NCBI GenBank assembly: GCA_022361535.1
Contig: JAKSAU010000080.1
Span: 1 to 18,975 of the forward strand
Source: Desulfobacterales bacterium
GTDB lineage: Bacteria; Desulfobacterota; Desulfobacteria; Desulfobacterales; Desulfobacteraceae
Length of the DNA: 18,975 bases
Direction of reading: 5' to 3'
Both the position numbers and the translations under genes were made by a program. Of the stretch, positions 6,083 to 14,442 are shown one piece after another; positions within the stretch are counted from its first letter, which is position 1; each line of letters starts with the position of its first letter. Under the pieces are notes generated by a model. The model saw nothing but the letters and a program-made list of their open reading frames with translations. It had not been told where the DNA came from and searched no databases.

Positions 6083-9000
6083 GTGGTCAAAGCAGGAATT
6101 ATTCAATCCATTACCGGAAGCGGTATCATCACAGCGATTTCCCCTCAAGGTCAAACCAGAACCTTGAGACAAGGAGATGCGGTTTACCTGGGCGAGGTCC
6201 TTGGCACAACCGGAAACATCAGTGTTGTTGTTGCCAATGAAAATGGTGACCAAGTTGCTTCCCTTGCGGATAATGCAAGAGTTTTAATGGAAGAAAGCAT
6301 GTTCGCCCGCGTTGCTGAAAAAGACAGCACAATACACAAGGCTGATCAGATTCAAGCCGCACTTGATCAAGGTAAACAGATTGCTGATGAAGAGACAGCT
6401 GTCGGTGATGAAAACCGGTTTGACAGTGATACTTCTGATTTCCATGAAGGTGACCGGAGTGCAGGGAATGTTGAACCTCGGGCTTTGGGGGCGGGTTCTC
6501 AGGTTGCGGCCAGCAGGGTTTCCATTGATGAAACAAGCTATAATGACCAGATCGAATCTCTTTCTGCCTTTGGTGTTGAAGTGGATGAAACCAATGGGTT
6601 AGATACCCTGAGCGGGAAGATCTCCGTGGAATTTGGCACGGCCGGTGGGTCTTTGGTTTTATCAGCTGATGGCGCGACCTGGGATGACACCTCAAATACA
6701 CTGACTGACGATCTGGGCAGATGGCAGATCGTTTTAGACCAGGCAACAGGTTCATACACCTTTACTCAGCTCGTAGCGGAGGATCACGGCGATGATGGAA
6801 ACGACCATGACTCCATTGCGGAATATGCCATCACCGTAACAGCAACAAACAATGACGGAAATAGTGCGGAATTTGAGTTTAAGGTTGGTATCCGCGATGA
6901 CGGCCCCTCCATTATTGCTAATGACATCAACCAAGGCGATTTTATCGATGGAAATGCCAGATCTGATGAATCCTCTTCTGATTCCAGTAGCGATAAAGTT
7001 TTACTGTCCGTTGATGAAGGTGATTTCTCAACTGCCCAGACAGTGCTTCCGGTAGCAGAGTTCTTTGAAGCTGATTTTGGCCAGGACGGTTCAGGAAGTA
7101 TCACATATGCCCTCGCACTTGATTTGACGCAAGGAACTGATACTGTTGGGTCCCAGGTATATGCCCATAATGATCAGCAGATCATGCTTCAATTGGTAAA
7201 TGGCCAGATTATCGGCTTTGAGGGCGACACCATTTATTTTACCATCTCGATCAATGAAGAAGGTAAACTTGAATTCGACCAGTTAGAACCGGTGAAACAC
7301 TTTGGAATAGATGCGGACGAGGATTCTGTTTCTTTAAGCCTTAATGGAATATCTGTTAATGCAGTTATCACAGACAGCGATGGAGATACTGATACAGCCG
7401 CACTTGATTTGAGTGATTATTCTTTCAGTATTCTCGATGATGCACCTGCAGCAGGTGATGATAATTATGACGTGGATGAAGACGGCACACTTATTGTCGA
7501 TCCCCTGGGGGTTTTTGCCAATGATGAAATGGGTGGTGACGGCAGCCAGCTTTCGTCTTATACCATGCCGGAACACGGCTCTCTTGTTTTAAATGAAGAT
7601 GGCAGCTTTACATACAAGCCTGATACTGATTTTAACGGGGATGACAGTTATACGTATACGCTTACTGATGCTGACGGAGACAGTTCTACTGCAACGGTTA
7701 ATATTACAGTAAATGAAATAAATGATCCTCCGCAGGCCCTGGACAAGTTTATCAGTGTAGATGAAGCCAATCAAAGTTTTATCATGTCTGATGCAGTCTC
7801 TGATCCTGATGATATAGATGCTGACTTGGCCATTACCATAAACAACCTGCCGGAATTTGGTACGCTGTTTTATACAGATGCAAGTGACAATCAAGTGGAA
7901 ATAACCGGAGTCATATCTCTTTCACAGGCTGAGTTCGACAGTCTCATATATGTGGCTGATCAGGATGCTGTTCAGCAGGAAAGCATTGATTTTATTTTAG
8001 GAACAACTGAGACAAGAGGCTCTATTAGTGAATGGGGAACAACTGATGACAAGGGATATTCCTATTCTTCGTCGGTCGGTAGCATAAAAGCTGTTGTCAC
8101 TGCAGTTGATTCTGACGGTGACGCAGCAAAGGTTGGCTTCCAGAACAGTCCGAATTCGGAGAAAGGTGTCGGCCTTGGTGTAAAAGGGGATATTGGAAAT
8201 GGCCAGATCAATGGAAATAAGAACGGCGAGACAGAAACTTTGGTTCTCAACTTTTATGAGGAATCCAATACAGACCAGTTGGCCAGCGTAACTAATGTGA
8301 CTTTAGGTTTTTCCGGATTAGGCGGTTACTTTAACGACGGTGCTTCCCAAAACGCTCATGTACATTGGGTGGCAAAAGATGCTGACGGCAATATCGTAGC
8401 ACAGGGGTATGAGAATAAGCCCGAAGGCATGACAGGCAACAAAGGTGAAGTCGATATTGAGGTGAAAGACAGTGACGGCACACCGCTTTCCTTTACCACA
8501 CTTGAAGTGTCGGTTGATGGTCATGCAGATGGAGAACTTGGCTACGGTTCCGCTACCCTTAAATACGTTCAGGTATCAAAAGAGGTCCAGGATTCTTTTG
8601 AATATACAGTGACTGATGATGACGGGCAAAGCAGCACGGGAACCGTATACTTTGATCTTGATGCCCTGACCGGTGTGAACAACACGATAGAAGGAAATGA
8701 TGAAGATAATGTAATCTATGGCACTGACGGTAATGATATCATTTATGGCAATGACGGCGATGATGTTATTTTCGGCCTGGAAGGCGAAGATATTATAGAT
8801 GGAGGAAGCGGAACCGATACCTTGGTGGTTACAGAATCTAACCTTGATTTTTCTTCGCTTTCCGCAATTGTTTCAGAAATGGAAGCCATTCATGTGGGCC
8901 AAGACGGCGAAAATCAGACCATTTCTTTGACTGCCCAGGATGTACTGTCCATGTCATCAGACAATCTTTTTGAAATCTCTGGCGGTGGGGAGGATGAAGA

Positions 9001-9145
9001 TACCCTCGTTCTGCAGCAAAGTGATAATTGGAAACAATCCGGTACCAATACATATACGGCCGAAGTTGGCGGTCAAGAAGTGTCAATCAATGTAACGGAT
9101 ATAAATGTTGTCTACGATGACCAGGGGAACCCGGTCAGCGGATAA
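6083..9145 (+). CDS. LapA-like secreted adhesin with retention module, cadherin/VCBS-like domains and RTX repeats
   Basis: Likely a type I-secreted, outer-membrane-retained biofilm adhesin of 1020 residues. Residues 1 to about 75 resemble the N-terminal retention module of LapA-type adhesins (GIIQSITGSGIITAI, RTLRQGDAVYLGE). A linker follows with a possible LapG-type di-alanine site, VAAS (141-144). Next come Asp-rich beta domains: about 147-276 (ends IRDDGPSI), 304-455 (ends SILDDAPA), a cadherin/VCBS-like domain 456-550 (DEDGTLIVDPLGVFAND, GSFTYKPDTDFNGDDSYTYT), and another from about 555 to 859 that carries a roughly 200-residue insertion. Glycine-Asp nonapeptide RTX repeats lie at about 867-913 (GTDGNDIIYGNDGDDVIFG), followed by a glycine-poor acidic C-terminus that serves as the type I secretion signal. 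It is short beside LapA (thousands of residues). There is no Sec signal peptide, as expected. No transporter, LapD or LapG is in the window. Confidence 0.85.
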   Translation: MVKAGIIQSITGSGIITAISPQGQTRTLRQGDAVYLGEVLGTTGNISVVVANENGDQVASLADNARVLMEESMFARVAEKDSTIHKADQIQAALDQGKQIADEETAVGDENRFDSDTSDFHEGDRSAGNVEPRALGAGSQVAASRVSIDETSYNDQIESLSAFGVEVDETNGLDTLSGKISVEFGTAGGSLVLSADGATWDDTSNTLTDDLGRWQIVLDQATGSYTFTQLVAEDHGDDGNDHDSIAEYAITVTATNNDGNSAEFEFKVGIRDDGPSIIANDINQGDFIDGNARSDESSSDSSSDKVLLSVDEGDFSTAQTVLPVAEFFEADFGQDGSGSITYALALDLTQGTDTVGSQVYAHNDQQIMLQLVNGQIIGFEGDTIYFTISINEEGKLEFDQLEPVKHFGIDADEDSVSLSLNGISVNAVITDSDGDTDTAALDLSDYSFSILDDAPAAGDDNYDVDEDGTLIVDPLGVFANDEMGGDGSQLSSYTMPEHGSLVLNEDGSFTYKPDTDFNGDDSYTYTLTDADGDSSTATVNITVNEINDPPQALDKFISVDEANQSFIMSDAVSDPDDIDADLAITINNLPEFGTLFYTDASDNQVEITGVISLSQAEFDSLIYVADQDAVQQESIDFILGTTETRGSISEWGTTDDKGYSYSSSVGSIKAVVTAVDSDGDAAKVGFQNSPNSEKGVGLGVKGDIGNGQINGNKNGETETLVLNFYEESNTDQLASVTNVTLGFSGLGGYFNDGASQNAHVHWVAKDADGNIVAQGYENKPEGMTGNKGEVDIEVKDSDGTPLSFTTLEVSVDGHADGELGYGSATLKYVQVSKEVQDSFEYTVTDDDGQSSTGTVYFDLDALTGVNNTIEGNDEDNVIYGTDGNDIIYGNDGDDVIFGLEGEDIIDGGSGTDTLVVTESNLDFSSLSAIVSEMEAIHVGQDGENQTISLTAQDVLSMSSDNLFEISGGGEDEDTLVLQQSDNWKQSGTNTYTAEVGGQEVSINVTDINVVYDDQGNPVSG

Positions 9146-9165
9146 CTCAAAAAAAATCGTACAAC

Positions 9166-9208
9166 AACTCAGGCACATCAATTTATGGTTGATGTGCCTG
9201 AGTTTTAT
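9166..9208 (+). terminator. Strong intrinsic terminator after the adhesin gene
   Basis: A perfect 16-bp stem (9166-9181 with 9189-9204) around a 7-nt loop, with four T at the 3' end of the stem. Eight A residues at 9149-9156 could provide a U-tract for opposite-strand transcripts. It starts 20 nt after the stop codon and separates the adhesin from the chemotaxis gene. Confidence 0.85.
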
Positions 9209-9278
9209 GATGCGCAGAGAATTATAAATAAGACTTGGGTCAGCTAAACCTTAAAATAAAGGGATTAGAGGCAAGATC

Positions 9279-9308
9279 TTGACTTTAGGTTTATAAAGAC
9301 TGTATGTA
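9279..9308 (+). promoter_or_regulatory. Candidate promoter for the chemotaxis receptor
   Basis: TTGACT (9279-9284) followed after 18 bp by TATGTA (9303-9308) is a moderate sigma-70 match; the -10 element is poor. It lies between the upstream terminator and the receptor start, so a promoter is expected here. I did not see a clear sigma-28 motility promoter. Confidence 0.3.
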
Positions 9309-9354
9309 AAATCGCTTGGGCGTCAAAATGGGATTCATTTTTTGAGGGAGGCTT

Positions 9355-11064
9355 ATGGGAATGCTAAGAACTATACGAGGAAAATTGATGGTCGGTTTCC
9401 TCGCTATTTCTCTAATTACGGCGATAGTCAGCTTTATCAGTTATACGGGCATGAAAAAACTGGAGACAAAGTTTAATACTGTTATTGAGTCAGCTCCCCT
9501 GATTGAAACCGCGATAAATATGAAGTTGACCGTGAGCCAGGATCTTATGATGGTCGTAAAGCTGATGTCCTCATTGGATACGGAGGAATTGGATGCTGTC
9601 TGGAAAATTCACGAATCCAATGTGTCTGCATTCAGCATCTATAAAAAAGCCATTCTCGAAGGCGCTGTCATTGACGGGAAATCCATATTTCCTGCAAAAG
9701 ACAAAGCACTTTTGGATATCGTAAAGTCAGCTGGCAGTGATTATGAAACTCAAGTTCTTCCCAATTTCAAGACCGCATATGAGCAGATGTATAAGCAATT
9801 GTCGGCAGAACCTTACGACTATGACCTTCTTGATACGATAGACGAGATCACAGTTGAAAAAGGACGCGATCTTTCCGCCAAGTTGGATAAAGTGATTGAA
9901 AGCGCTCAGGCGCTTATCGCACAAGCAAGGGCAGATGTCGGAAAAGAAAAAGCCCGGGTGACGACCCTTATTTGGTCTGCTACCCTTGTAGGAATTGGCG
10001 TCGCCCTGATTCTTGGTTTTACCCTGTCCGGTAGAATTTCTACTCCTGTTAAAAAAGCAGATGCGTTTATCCAGACAGTTGCTAAAGGAGATTTTACACA
10101 ATCAATAGAGATTTCAAGCAAAGATGAAATTGCCTCAATGGTAAGGGCCATGAATGATATGGTCGCAGAACTGGCCGGGGCATTCAAGCAGATTTCAGCC
10201 GGGGTAGTCACCTTGAACCAAACTTCCGGGGATCTTTCAACAGTGTCAGGAGATCTGGAAACCCGTGCCGGACAAATGTCCGATCGGTCCGGTGCAGTAT
10301 CTGATGCAGCTGCGAATATGAGTGAAACCATGTCATCTGTGGCAGCAAGTTCTGATCAATCTTCTTCAAACCTTGATTCTGTGTCAGCAGCTATCGAGGA
10401 AATGAACCAGACAATCTCTGGGATAGCCAAAAACACAGGTGAGGCAAAGTCAATAACCAGAACAGCCGTTTCAACCGCTAAAAGTGCGTCTGAAAAAGTA
10501 GACTCGCTGGGCGATGATGCAAAGGAGATTGGTCAGTTTACGGATGTTATAGCTGAAATATCAGGCCAGACGAATTTGTTGGCATTGAATGCAACTATTG
10601 AAGCGGCAAGGGCTGGTGAAGCCGGTAAAGGGTTTGCTGTGGTTGCCAATGAAATAAAGGAACTGGCAGATCAGACCGCAAGTGCCGCCAGAAATATTGC
10701 TGAGAAAATTGAAAAAATACAAGCGTCCACAATAGGTACGGTTAATGAAATAGAACAGATAAGCAAGGTAGTTGATGAAGTAGACTCTATTGTTGGGGAG
10801 ATATCCACAGCCATTGAACAGCAATCGGATGCAACCGGTGAAATTTCAGATAATATAGGTCAGGCTGCTTTGGGCATCAGGGAAACCCATGAAAATATAT
10901 TGGATTCTTCTAATATTTCAGCCGGCATTGCCGAGGATATTTCAAGTGTCAGCACCAATGCCGGTGCAGTCAGCCGCCGTACCCAAGATGTAAATGAAAG
11001 TGCGGGCAAGATTAAAGATTTTGCTAACCGCTTGAACGATATTCTTGGACGGTTTAAGGTGTAA
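9355..11064 (+). CDS. Methyl-accepting chemotaxis protein
   Basis: A transmembrane receptor expected to feed a CheA/CheW array controlling motility or a related output. The 569 residues show the standard order: first membrane helix about 10-30, a periplasmic, mostly helical sensor of about 170 residues (33-203), second membrane helix about 204-224, a HAMP segment about 225-278 with [22 protein letters not shown], then the coiled-coil signalling domain. The highly conserved hairpin tip is at about 403-432 ([20 protein letters not shown], then [18 protein letters not shown]). The C-terminus ends DILGRFKV, with no CheR-tethering pentapeptide. The start has GGGAGG 4 nt upstream. The sensor domain looks like a four-helix-bundle type; the ligand is unknown. 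No che genes are nearby, so it is an orphan receptor. Confidence 0.95.
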   Translation: MGMLRTIRGKLMVGFLAISLITAIVSFISYTGMKKLETKFNTVIESAPLIETAINMKLTVSQDLMMVVKLMSSLDTEELDAVWKIHESNVSAFSIYKKAILEGAVIDGKSIFPAKDKALLDIVKSAGSDYETQVLPNFKTAYEQMYKQLSAEPYDYDLLDTIDEITVEKGRDLSAKLDKVIESAQALIAQARADVGKEKARVTTLIWSATLVGIGVALILGFTLSGRISTPVKKADAFIQTVAKGDFTQSIEISSKDEIASMVRAMNDMVAELAGAFKQISAGVVTLNQTSGDLSTVSGDLETRAGQMSDRSGAVSDAAANMSETMSSVAASSDQSSSNLDSVSAAIEEMNQTISGIAKNTGEAKSITRTAVSTAKSASEKVDSLGDDAKEIGQFTDVIAEISGQTNLLALNATIEAARAGEAGKGFAVVANEIKELADQTASAARNIAEKIEKIQASTIGTVNEIEQISKVVDEVDSIVGEISTAIEQQSDATGEISDNIGQAALGIRETHENILDSSNISAGIAEDISSVSTNAGAVSRRTQDVNESAGKIKDFANRLNDILGRFKV

Positions 11065-11069
11065 ATTCA

Positions 11070-11100
11070 GAATGGGGCTGAGTTGATAGCCCCATTCCTT
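11070..11100. terminator. Shared hairpin terminator between convergent genes
   Basis: GAATGGGGCT (11070-11079) and AGCCCCATTC (11088-11097) form a perfect 10-bp GC-rich stem with an 8-nt loop. It starts 6 nt after the receptor stop and lies 26 nt past the end of the convergent crotonase gene. The T-tract is poor on both sides, so efficiency is uncertain, but the position between two converging genes supports a bidirectional terminator. Confidence 0.65.
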
Positions 11101-11122
11101 ATCTATTTTGTCTTTAATGGCA

Positions 11123-11944
11123 TTATTTCCCGGTAAACTTAGGCTTGCGCTTTTCCATGAAGGCAGTAACTGCTTCTGTAAGATCATTGGACGGAATAAT
11201 ATTGGTGCTTATGGACGCCACATAGTTTAGCCCGTCGTCAATGCTTTTACCGACCCCATAGTTAAGTACGTCTTTTGAGGCCTGGACTGCCAAAGGAGAA
11301 TTGGCAGCAATATCTTCGGCCATTGCCTGAGCAGCCTTAAAAAGTTCCTCTTTGGAGTCAAAAACCTCGTTGACCAGAAGAATTTCCTTAGCCCGCTGGG
11401 CAGATATGGTTTTAGCTGAATATGCAAGCTCCCTGGCATGGCCTTGGCCCACGATCAAAGGAATCCGCTGAAGGACACCCACGTCAGCCACAAATCCAAC
11501 CGCAGCTTCTTTTAAACAGAATTGGGCGTCGGCAGAACAAATGCGTATATCACAGGCTGTGGCCATATCAAGGCCGGCCCCGATACAATGCCCGTGAATG
11601 GCTGCAATAACCGGTTTTTTACACCATTCAATACAGCTCATGGCGTCCTGGAGTTTTTTGATCTTCGGCAGCAGACGCCATTTTACCCCGCCTTTTTGCT
11701 CTCCATCCATGAGTTCCGGCAGGTCAGGCATCATACCAACAAGATCAATACCGGCTGAAAAACATGGTCCTTCACCTGCTAAGACAATAACCCTGATATC
11801 ATCATCCTGATCAAGCGCTTCAAAAATTTTAACGGGCTCTTTCCAGGCAGGTGGATTCATGGCATTCTTTTTTTCAGGCCGGTTTAAGTAAACCCAGGCA
11901 ATAGATTCTTTTTTTTCAACCCGATAGAACTCAAATTCAGACAT
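11123..11944 (-). CDS. Crotonase-family enzyme, probable delta(3,5)-delta(2,4)-dienoyl-CoA isomerase
   Basis: A 273-residue enoyl-CoA hydratase/isomerase-superfamily protein acting on acyl-CoA thioesters, probably in beta-oxidation of unsaturated fatty or aromatic-derived acids. The oxyanion-hole regions are FSAGIDL (62-68) and HGHCIGAGLD (117-126). Three acidic residues, Asp126, Glu146 and Asp154, sit at spacings of 20 and 8, the same as the Asp176/Glu196/Asp204 set of the mammalian dienoyl-CoA isomerase. The surrounding text also fits (ACDIRIC, CLKEAAVGFVADVGVLQRIP). A plain hydratase would normally carry a second catalytic Glu near position 146 and lack the ADVG Asp. AGGAGAG lies 4 nt before the ATG. 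It is monocistronic here and convergent with the chemotaxis gene. Substrate is inferred, not shown. Confidence 0.85.
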   Translation of the reverse strand: MSEFEFYRVEKKESIAWVYLNRPEKKNAMNPPAWKEPVKIFEALDQDDDIRVIVLAGEGPCFSAGIDLVGMMPDLPELMDGEQKGGVKWRLLPKIKKLQDAMSCIEWCKKPVIAAIHGHCIGAGLDMATACDIRICSADAQFCLKEAAVGFVADVGVLQRIPLIVGQGHARELAYSAKTISAQRAKEILLVNEVFDSKEELFKAAQAMAEDIAANSPLAVQASKDVLNYGVGKSIDDGLNYVASISTNIIPSNDLTEAVTAFMEKRKPKFTGK

Positions 11945-12019
11945 TAATCTCTCCTTTCAGCTATAGGCAGATAAACAGATGCGAAATAGTAGCAGGTTAT
12001 AAAAGGCCTGAAAAGAGCA

Positions 12020-12047
12020 ATTATGGACGGTGTTGTTTATAAATCAA
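12020..12047 (-). promoter_or_regulatory. Candidate promoter for the crotonase gene
   Basis: On the minus strand TTGATT (12047-12042) is followed after 16 bp by CATAAT (12025-12020), a reasonable sigma-70 pair. It leaves a leader of about 70 nt. It lies in the 175-bp gap shared with the divergent radical SAM gene. Confidence 0.35.
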
Positions 12048-12102
12048 CGGTTTAAATTGAATGAGGTTCAGAACTATCCCATGGTAATTTCATTTAGATT
12101 TG

Positions 12103-12111
12103 TGGTATAAA
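12103..12111 (+). promoter_or_regulatory. Extended -10 element close to the radical SAM start codon
   Basis: TGGTATAAA is a good extended -10 box ending 8 nt before ATG 12120, with no clear -35. Transcription would begin at about 12118, so the message would be leaderless or nearly so, which agrees with the lack of any Shine-Dalgarno sequence before this ATG. Confidence 0.4.
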
Positions 12112-12119
12112 TTGCCCAT

Positions 12120-13169
12120 ATGGAAAATGAATTAGATATATTATCTTTGCCCTTGGAGGAATTGGTCCGGATTTTGGAGTCTGAATACGGCAAAGGGCTT
12201 TTTCATGCAGAAGCTCTGTATAGGGAAGTGTTTAAAAACGGGAATCCGGGTGTACTATCCGCGCCTGAATTTAAAGGGTCTCCAAGGCTTTCTGCAGCAC
12301 TTGAAACAAGAGTTGCTGTAGATCCGGGAACAGTGGTTAAAACCTTTGAAGAAGGTGAGCTGACAAAGTTTATCACTCAACTGAACGATGGTTTGCAAAT
12401 CGAATCAGTAGTGATTCCCATGACCCGCCACAACACTCTTTGCGTGTCCAGCCAAGTGGGATGTAAAATGGGGTGTGCATTCTGTGAAACAGCCCGGCTT
12501 GGATTCAAACGCAACCTGAATGTTTCTGAAATTGTGGGCCAGGTCTATAATGCCCGCCATACTCTGGGCCATGACATAAAAAATCTTGTCTTTATGGGGA
12601 TGGGGGAACCGTTTGATAATTTTGATGGTGTCATGACTGCCGTCAAAGTTGTGAATGACCAAAAGGGATTTGATATTGCTTTACGCCACATAACAATTTC
12701 AACTGCCGGTATCGTACCGGGAATTGACCGCCTGGCAACTATGAACATGCCCAATATTCGCCTGGCCATTTCCGTAAATGCAGCAGATGACCGGACAAGA
12801 TCGAAACTTATGCCCGTTAACAACCGTTGGTCATTGAAAGCGTTAAAAAAGAGCCTTATGGCGTATCCATTGCCCAAGCGCGGTGTGTTTTTGTTTGAAT
12901 ACATCCTTGTAAAAGGGGTAAATGATTCCAGGGCTGATGCAGAGCAATTGGTTGAGTTTATTCATCCTATGCCTGTCCGCCTGAATCTTATCCCCTATAA
13001 TCCTATAGATGCTTATGCCCATGAAAGCCCCTGCGATGAAGAGATGCATGAATTTGCAGATATCCTGACCCAAAAGGGGGTGTTTGTGATCAAGCGCTGG
13101 AGTAAGGGGCGGTCTGTCTCAGCTGGGTGCGGACAACTGGGTAAACATTTAGAGAAAGTTGAAAAGTGA
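12120..13169 (+). CDS. RlmN/Cfr-family radical SAM RNA methyltransferase (diverged RlmN-like)
   Basis: The family methylates C2 (RlmN) or C8 (Cfr) of adenine 2503 in 23S rRNA; RlmN also methylates some tRNAs. This 349-residue protein has the [4Fe-4S] CX3CX2C motif (C115, C119, C122), the catalytic pair equivalent to E. coli C118 and C355 (C108 in TLCVSSQVGC and C337 in AGCGQL), the general-base candidate E95, and MGMGEP at 159-164 for SAM. Homology covers the full length, including the small N-terminal domain. It departs from the family around the second catalytic Cys: GRSVSAGCGQL replaces the usual G-x-D-I-x-A-A-C-G-Q-L. It may be a paralogue of a housekeeping RlmN elsewhere. There is no Shine-Dalgarno sequence. 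The family is certain; exact substrate is not. Confidence 0.85.
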   Translation: MENELDILSLPLEELVRILESEYGKGLFHAEALYREVFKNGNPGVLSAPEFKGSPRLSAALETRVAVDPGTVVKTFEEGELTKFITQLNDGLQIESVVIPMTRHNTLCVSSQVGCKMGCAFCETARLGFKRNLNVSEIVGQVYNARHTLGHDIKNLVFMGMGEPFDNFDGVMTAVKVVNDQKGFDIALRHITISTAGIVPGIDRLATMNMPNIRLAISVNAADDRTRSKLMPVNNRWSLKALKKSLMAYPLPKRGVFLFEYILVKGVNDSRADAEQLVEFIHPMPVRLNLIPYNPIDAYAHESPCDEEMHEFADILTQKGVFVIKRWSKGRSVSAGCGQLGKHLEKVEK

Positions 13170-13240
13170 TTTTTATGTTATTGATTGGCTTTTTACTTCC
13201 TTTTAGATGCCGGCGATTTTTAAATCTGGCAACTTTTCCG

Positions 13241-13262
13241 CCTTTCAACATATCTTGAAAGG
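13241..13262 (+). terminator. Possible weak hairpin after the radical SAM gene
   Basis: CCTTTCAA (13241-13248) and TTGAAAGG (13255-13262) form an 8-bp stem with a 6-nt loop in the 150-bp gap before the GGDEF gene. No good T-tract follows, so it may be a terminator, an operator or chance. Confidence 0.3.
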
Positions 13263-13319
13263 ATTTAGGTTTTATGGGAAAACTGCCGATTACATTATAA
13301 AAATAAATGGACCCAAAGT

Positions 13320-14351
13320 ATGAATTATACTGAATCTTCTCCTAAAGCCGGTGAATTCTTAAGATTAACACTCGGTTTTCTAGCAAAATACAATTTATCT
13401 GCAAATCCTGTGAACTATACAGTATGGTATGAGTACGTTTCAGGGAAAAATTTGAAGCTTAAACAGGCACTTGACAGGATGATAGACAACAATGTGCCTC
13501 TAACCAATAAGCAGATTGAATCCCTTTATCAAAAATTTGTTACTGACGGGGACCGGCTTGTAATTTCACGCCTGCTTACCAAAGTGAACCTGATGCTCAG
13601 GGAGATTACCAGTCATGTACTCGAAACCGAAGGGGACTTGGCAGGGCACGGTCAGGTATTGGATGATTTGTCGTCTCAACTCCATGATATCCATGATTAC
13701 GAAGGGGTAAAGGATATCATTGATCAGATGCTGGATACTACCAAAGCGATCATTAAATCCGGATCAAGGCTCCAAACAAGGATGAAAGTATCTTCCGAAG
13801 ACTTAAAGCAGCTTCACAAGGAACTTGAGGTATCCCAAAAAGAGGCAAGAACCGATGCGTTAACTGGTCTGACTAATCGTCGTGGCCTCGAAAAAAGACT
13901 TGAGTTGGAACGAATCAGGGCCAGACAGAACAATGTCACTTTTTCGGTAATCATGTTGGATATCGACCATTTTAAAAAAGTGAATGACACATATGGTCAT
14001 CTTGTAGGTGATAGTCTTTTAAAAGGGTTTGCTTTTGTGCTTAACGGGCAGGTTCGCCGTAATGACCTGGTGGCCCGGTATGGAGGAGAGGAGTTTCTTA
14101 TTCTGCTGCCTGAAACTGACGTGGAAGGGGCGTATGCAGTTGCTGAGAAAGTTAGAGTTGTATTGGCCAAAAAGGAGTGGACAGTCAAGGATTCCGGAAA
14201 ACGCATTGGCCAGATTAAAGCGTCCATGGGAATTGCAGAGTATCTTATGGATGAAACCGACAATCAGGTGGTAAAGCGAGCAGATATCGCACTATATCAG
14301 GCAAAATCCCGGGGACGGGACCGGATCGTCATTCACTCTGAACTCTCCTAA
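13320..14351 (+). CDS. Diguanylate cyclase with a helical N-terminal domain
   Basis: This protein should make the second messenger cyclic di-GMP from two GTP. The GGDEF domain fills about 175-340: ARTDALTGLTNRRGLEKRL, then LDIDHFKKVNDTYGHLVGD, the active-site RYGGEEF (GGEEF 255-259) and ADIALYQAKSRGRDRI. An intact inhibitory site, RRND (246-249), lies five residues before GGEEF, so product inhibition is expected. Residues 1 to about 170 are soluble, mostly helical and without membrane segments; the conserved-looking SANPVNYTVWYEYVSGKN near 27-44 is a pattern I have seen in other GGDEF proteins but cannot name. A coiled coil probably links the two parts. The Shine-Dalgarno sequence is weak. 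It may influence the adhesin made nearby, by analogy with Lap systems. Confidence 0.93.
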   Translation: MNYTESSPKAGEFLRLTLGFLAKYNLSANPVNYTVWYEYVSGKNLKLKQALDRMIDNNVPLTNKQIESLYQKFVTDGDRLVISRLLTKVNLMLREITSHVLETEGDLAGHGQVLDDLSSQLHDIHDYEGVKDIIDQMLDTTKAIIKSGSRLQTRMKVSSEDLKQLHKELEVSQKEARTDALTGLTNRRGLEKRLELERIRARQNNVTFSVIMLDIDHFKKVNDTYGHLVGDSLLKGFAFVLNGQVRRNDLVARYGGEEFLILLPETDVEGAYAVAEKVRVVLAKKEWTVKDSGKRIGQIKASMGIAEYLMDETDNQVVKRADIALYQAKSRGRDRIVIHSELS

Positions 14352-14371
14352 GCGAATTGCTCATAGTAAAA

Positions 14372-14440
14372 ACCCTGCCAACCTTAAGGTGACAAAAAAT
14401 ACAAAAGACAGATATAAAAGCCAGGGTCAATTTTTGTTTT
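14372..14440. terminator. Possible bidirectional terminator between the GGDEF and dehydrogenase genes
   Basis: ACCCTG (14372-14377) can pair with CAGGGT (14422-14427), enclosing a long loop that itself contains the palindrome ACCTTAAGGT (14381-14390). T-rich tracts follow on the plus strand (14430-14440), and five consecutive T follow CAGGG on the minus strand. The long loop makes it a weak call; the convergent position supports it. Confidence 0.3.
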
Positions 14441-14442
14441 AA

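Noticed and set aside
6219..6755. A 178-codon open frame on the minus strand opposite the adhesin.
   Set aside because: Its composition (many Pro, His, Gln) is that of an antisense shadow of an Asp/Gly-rich gene; there is no ribosome site or recognisable domain.
8680..8820. Short near-tandem GGCAATGACGGC-like units.
   Set aside because: They encode the RTX calcium-binding repeats of the adhesin and are not a CRISPR array or a non-coding repeat.
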